Shown here one piece after another: positions 60,061 through 64,000 of a stretch of DNA of 64,000 nucleotides. The notes under the pieces were generated by a model. It saw nothing but the letters and a program-made list of their open reading frames with translations. It searched no databases and was not told the DNA's origin. The position numbers and the translations under genes were made by a program. Each line of letters starts with the position of its first letter. Within the stretch, counting starts at the first letter, position 1. This DNA is from Anticarsia gemmatalis (taxonomy: Eukaryota; Arthropoda; Insecta; Lepidoptera; Erebidae), in the NCBI RefSeq assembly GCF_050436995.1, contig NC_134765.1:11125501-11189500 (forward strand), in the 5' to 3' direction.

Positions 60061-61016
60061 ATATTTCTCAAAAGTAGCCTGGGGTTCGATAATATGAAAG
60101 GTACATGAGACTTAGATTGTTAATGGTGAAAGTGACTGTAATTCATAGAACACTGTCTTCACTAGCTGATATAAACGGCGGAATATTATAATGACAAGAA
60201 ATAAAAACCTTAACTAATATACTAAAATCACAGTTAAGCGAGTTAAGATCGTGCTCACAGTATTGTTTGTTTGTTAATTTGTTTGCACAGAGCATATCGA
60301 GTTATGATCAGGTACACTAGAGACTGTACACATCAATGCTGTGTCAATGTTTTTAGAGCTCGCTATAATTGGCTTGTGGGTACAGACGAGCCACTTGTTG
60401 TTGCTTTATTTATTGACTTTTGGATACAAACTAGAGACTTTTTATGGATCGAGAATGGAGATGCAGAATCTCGTTTATTTAATTTAAATATTTTTTCAGA
60501 CTGATATTATACTACTCAATTGTAACCTTACCATATCTTAGCTAGCAATTGAATTTTGCTTGGGCTTTTGAGTGACCAAATGCGAACTCATTTTTCAACA
60601 TACATTTTATAACTTAAGTGAGTACCACAGGTACAGCAAATAAGCCAAAAACAATAAGGTTTTTCTAAGAAACATTTCCTTTGGCAATAAGCGGAATTCT
60701 GTGGTTAGATGGACCAATTACAAAGCAACACACAGCCACATAAAGTTGCCCGTCTACAATGCACCACTCACACATATCCCGTATAAAGTATCATTAATGA
60801 GTTATTTGTCACACACACACAGTCGTGTCCGAACTAAGTTTATAACTTAACTGTGAGATTGAACCACTAATGTGAGTTCTGTTTACTCTGATATGAACTA
60901 TACGGGAAAGATTTATGACTTTGAGTATGAAACAATGTCCATGGGTTTCCTTTGTATAAAGTCAGTGTCATTTACTGGGTAGCCGGACTCTCTTTTTGTG
61001 TTTATTTATTAATCAT
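60061..61016. other. Unique sequence, no gene seen
   Basis: A 77-codon frame at 60271-60504 has no family resemblance. No other feature. Confidence 0.5.
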
Positions 61017-61275
61017 AATCAGTCATTAATGTCCCACTGCTGGACAAAGGTCTCCTCTCGTAATGAGGAAAGGGTTAAGTCTTGAGTCCACAACGCTGGC
61101 CAACTGCGGGTTGGGGACTTTGAATACTTTCAAGAACTGTTATAAAGAACTCAAGGTTGCATCACGATTATTTTCTTCACCGTTGGAACAAGTGACAATT
61201 ATTTCAAATACACACCTCGGGTTTGAACCTGCGACCACTTGCGTGGAAGTATCAACTTATATCACTTGGCTATGA
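61017..61275 (-). mobile_element. Near-complete tRNA-derived SINE
   Basis: Minus-strand copy of the family at 8533-8868: head with AAGTGATATAAGTTGATAC and B box GGTTCAAACCC, body with TTGAAATAATTGTCAC, tail CAGCAGTGGGACATTAATG. More diverged than the 8.5-kb copy. TAATCA on both flanks may be a decayed target duplication. Confidence 0.8.
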
Positions 61276-61599
61276 AAAACGTAATCAAAATATTAATAGG
61301 TTTTTGGGGTCAAAAAGTAATAGTATCTCATTGAGTGTAGAGGATAAAGCTCACCCAAAGGTCCACTCAACCATTAAGTGCTTTCAAACTATGACCGTTT
61401 TTATGAGTCGTTATATTTGATTGAAATCGATTACAAGGAGCGATTGCCACGTTTTCAACCATACATAAGGTTCGGCTCTCGGTTGAAATAATACACGTAG
61501 TCTAGTTATTAAGTCGTTTTTATTACAATAATTTAATTTTGATTATTAAGAAATGGTAGTAGCAAGGCAGGTGTATATCTTTATAAAGTTGGTGGCGCA

Positions 61600-61668
61600 A
61601 AACAGACTAAAGGAAGAAGCCTTATGCTCTGCAGCAGGTGGGAAGCGAAAAGCTGATGATGATGATTG
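61600..61668 (+). mobile_element. Retroelement 3' tail with (GAT)n
   Basis: GGAAGAAGCCTTATGCTCTG, then CAGCAGGTGGGAAGCGAAAA and a GATGATGATGAT simple tail. This ending is common to moth LINE/SINE elements of the RTE type. No coding part remains. Confidence 0.6.
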
Positions 61669-61860
61669 TGACATGAAGACTACTTAGTGCCTATCTCACT
61701 CAGACAACACAAAAAGATTAATCATTGCTCGACTTCCCAAAACTGTGTCAGTAATGAATTTAACTTTACAAATCGTTCCCGTTACCGCTCGATTGGAATC
61801 CAATATGTAAATAAAACTCATTACCATCGACATAATTCGTATTCGACGAACATTTCCGAT

Positions 61861-61920
61861 TAAACGCGAATCAACGCGCGACTCGCAACAACTCGCGGCA
61901 ACTCGCGACAACTCGCGCGC
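61861..61920 (+). repeat. 10-bp tandem array
   Basis: Four units of exactly 10 bp at 61881-61920, consensus ACTCGCGNCA, preceded by two degenerate units from 61861. CpG-rich in an AT-rich neighbourhood. Confidence 0.9.
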
Positions 61921-62699
61921 GTAATGTAATGCGCATTCGTTTATACAAACATTGACATATTAGAGATGTCTATTGAATTATTTGTGCGTCGAATATCAAT
62001 ATAATAACGAAAAGTCTATTCAATATCTTTTTGGGTATAACACCGCGCCTGCTATGAAATAAGTTTCCATCAAAGGTTTAAGAATCATTAATGTCAGCCT
62101 TGTAATGAAGATAATCCAATATAATGTAGCCAACTGTTGCTATATACTGAACACGAAACGAAACTTTGAACTGCTACTGCAAAAAATTTTAACAGAAATA
62201 ACAAACTTCCTACAGCAATTTGACTAACTCAAGAATCGAAACCGACACTCGATATTTGGAAATTTGAGAATCGAAATTGAGACATAGCAAATTTTAGACC
62301 TACGACTGTAACTAATAACCTATTTCAGAATCTATCTACCTATAAAAACACAAAGAAAAGCAATCCTCTCTTCGAATATCGTACATATTCTAGTAAAACA
62401 AATATCACTCACTATTTATATGTTGTTCAAAGAAACACTAATTCATTCTCTCAAAGAGAACTCGGGGACATGAGAATATACTTATGAATACATAAGTGTG
62501 TTTACTACTAACGTACAAACATAATAATTGAAGGAAAATATTAGACGTACTTTCACAATATAATTGTGTTTGTAGAACTTGCTAGATGTATTTTTTTTTC
62601 AGTGAAACTTACACGTGGAGAATGTTTAAGTGTTTTTTTATACTAGTATCATACATAATAATTACTTTTACACTTATCAACATAGTATCACTAACCAAC
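61921..62699. other. Unique sequence, no gene seen
   Basis: AT-rich. A degenerate tRNA-like minus-strand scrap may lie at 62225-62285. Nothing else supportable. Confidence 0.45.
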
Positions 62700-62799
62700 G
62701 GTTTCTGAGGTAAATTTAGTGGTAGCTTATCAATAGCGTTTAAGCTTATATAAAATGTCAGTTTCAATAGATAAACTACTGCCAAATGTGCCTCAGAAA
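62700..62799. mobile_element. Foldback MITE, ~100 bp
   Basis: GGTTTCTGAGGTAAATTTAG then TGGTAGCTTAT at the left is mirrored by ATAGATAAACTACTGCC then AAATGTGCCTCAGAAA at the right. Same arms as 5205-5322. No coding potential. Confidence 0.7.
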
Positions 62800-62956
62800 G
62801 AGGCACTATTTGGCGTACACATATAATTTGTATAACCGGGCACTAGAAGCGTAAACATATACTTTATAATCAGCATTTTAAAGTAGCCTTGCCTACTGTT
62901 AGTTGACTTCTTGTCACCAACCGCTTGTTAATGACTAGGCAAATTTTCCTAGATCT

Positions 62957-63184
62957 GTTCTTCTTCTTAGTCTAGTTGCGAATAAACGATCTGTGGGATA
63001 AGCAACCGTTGGTGCGGTGACCGTATAGTGGTATTTGAGCTGGGCGTCTCCGTGCTTTGGAGGGCACGTAGCAAGTCGCTCCCGGTTGTTGTCTACTAAG
63101 ATAACAGTCGTTAAACCATGTCAAAGGCCTTTCTGACGGCTTGTGACTGTCTACGACGGGAATGAAGTGTCTACCAACGGATAG
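62957..63184 (+). mobile_element. Dispersed retroelement-like repeat, second copy
   Basis: Matches 4428-4600 from ACGATCTGTGGG to CGGCTTG, then diverges. It starts TTCTTCTTCTTAG, which is the reverse complement of the tail of the LINE fragment at 58923-59253. Confidence 0.65.
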
Positions 63185-64000
63185 TGAGCTTTAAAAAGCG
63201 TTGAGGACGCTTATCTCATTGTCAAAACAAAGTATCGGATTCACTGACAAAATATTTTCGTAATAGCACTCCAAACTATGGACGAATTCAGAATTTTTTC
63301 ATACAAAATCTATCATTGACACAAAGACACTACAATACACTCAGTTCAAACACAACTTGTTCTAACTGAAAAATCAATGTTAGAAATAAAAAGAGAGTAG
63401 CCCCCACTTGGCAAGTTGTAGCACTTGGCGAGTGGGGGGGCGACATCGACACAAAAGTGCTCTCGCTGGCGCACGACCAAGTTGCAGTGATACCAAGGCT
63501 TGGCGATACACTTGGTACACTTCGACACTCGCTGTATCACCATGCGTGTAGTGTACAGGGTGTTTGAACATTGAAATGTCCTGTTTTATGACGCATAAGG
63601 TTGTGTATGGTGTTTTATGAGAAGTTATATTTGGTTAGTTCTTTGGTGGTTTTTTATCTTTATGGGGCAATGGATCGATTTAATGTTTGTATGAAATAAA
63701 GAGTGTACAATGAAGATAGATTTTACGTAGTTTTAAGAAAACTTTCTATTTTATTTGTTCAAATAAGTATTAAAAACAATTATTACTAAAGTTATTTTAA
63801 GAGTCAATTCCATGGCTCAACAAGTCTCTAGTTTAATTTGTTTCTTTCAATGGTGAGTTATCAATTTATATTTTTTACTTATTATGGTCTATAATAAAAC
63901 TTACTACACTAGAAAGAGGGAAACAATGTCACAATAGTTGACAAAACAATGATAGTAGCGCGAATTTTGTTAAACATTAAAGTAGATACAACTTTTTCGG
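63185..64000. other. Terminal unique sequence with a CTTGG-rich patch
   Basis: 63400-63540 carries repeated ACTTGGC/GCGAG motifs. CCCCCACT (63401-63408) and AGTGGGGG (63431-63438) form an 8-bp hairpin. Two minus-strand frames over it reflect this composition. Beyond 63560 it is AT-rich with nothing seen. Confidence 0.45.

Overview
The window is eukaryotic, AT-rich, and looks like gene-poor intergenic or deep intronic DNA from a moth, probably noctuid-like. The assignment is inference. It rests on recognising characteristic lepidopteran repeats: short non-autonomous Helitrons ending GCGCGGGTCAGCTAG, tRNA-derived SINEs with a CAGCAGTGGGACATTAATGG-type tail, and a non-LTR retrotransposon C-terminus ending in EYWAGSV. 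I found no convincing host protein-coding exon. The longest open frame (149 codons) is about what chance gives in 64 kb of six frames, and several other long frames lie inside repeats.

The only gene I would call intact is a tRNA-Pro (anticodon CGG) at 13746-13817. Everything else is mobile-element debris, tandem or cryptic repeats, hairpins and candidate cis-regulatory motifs. Layout: 1-5 kb holds a SINE remnant, a locally triplicated ~65-120 bp sequence, foldback-MITE copies and a dispersed repeat; 8.5-9.2 kb a near-complete SINE with target-site duplication and a retroelement tail; 12.3-15.5 kb a SINE, a Helitron, the tRNA, then two Helitrons abutting head-to-tail; 15.8-16.5 kb two diverged copies of a CRE/YY1-motif-bearing element; 17.5 kb a perfect 18-bp hairpin; 18.9-19.1 kb an 11-bp tandem array; 21.2-21.7 kb a hAT-like element; 22.1 kb a LINE 3' end; 22-30 kb mostly unique sequence with a 10-bp array at 27.3 kb; 30.8-31.0 kb a MITE with 37-bp perfect terminal inverted repeats and an 8-bp target duplication; 36.3 kb another 10-bp array; 38.1-38.8 kb two Helitrons; 43-46.4 kb a SINE head, palindrome clusters, a chimeric Helitron and a SINE fragment with a 12-bp target duplication; 47.3 kb an eight-unit 10-bp array; 51 kb a SINE; 56.1-56.4 kb a palindromic repeat; 58.9-59.3 kb a broken LINE reverse-transcriptase C-terminus; 59.8-63.2 kb SINE, mini-Helitron, 10-bp array, MITE and dispersed repeat.

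Two signals are not explained by ordinary repeat annotation. First, several sequence-unrelated arrays share a unit of exactly 10 or 11 bp, close to one DNA helical turn, mostly with a CG-containing core. Second, perfect CRE/ATF palindromes TGACGTCA occur seven times where under one is expected from base composition, and one belongs to a duplicated ~110 bp element that also carries an AAGATGGC (YY1/Pho-type) motif. These could be cis-regulatory DNA in a gene desert, but that is untested.
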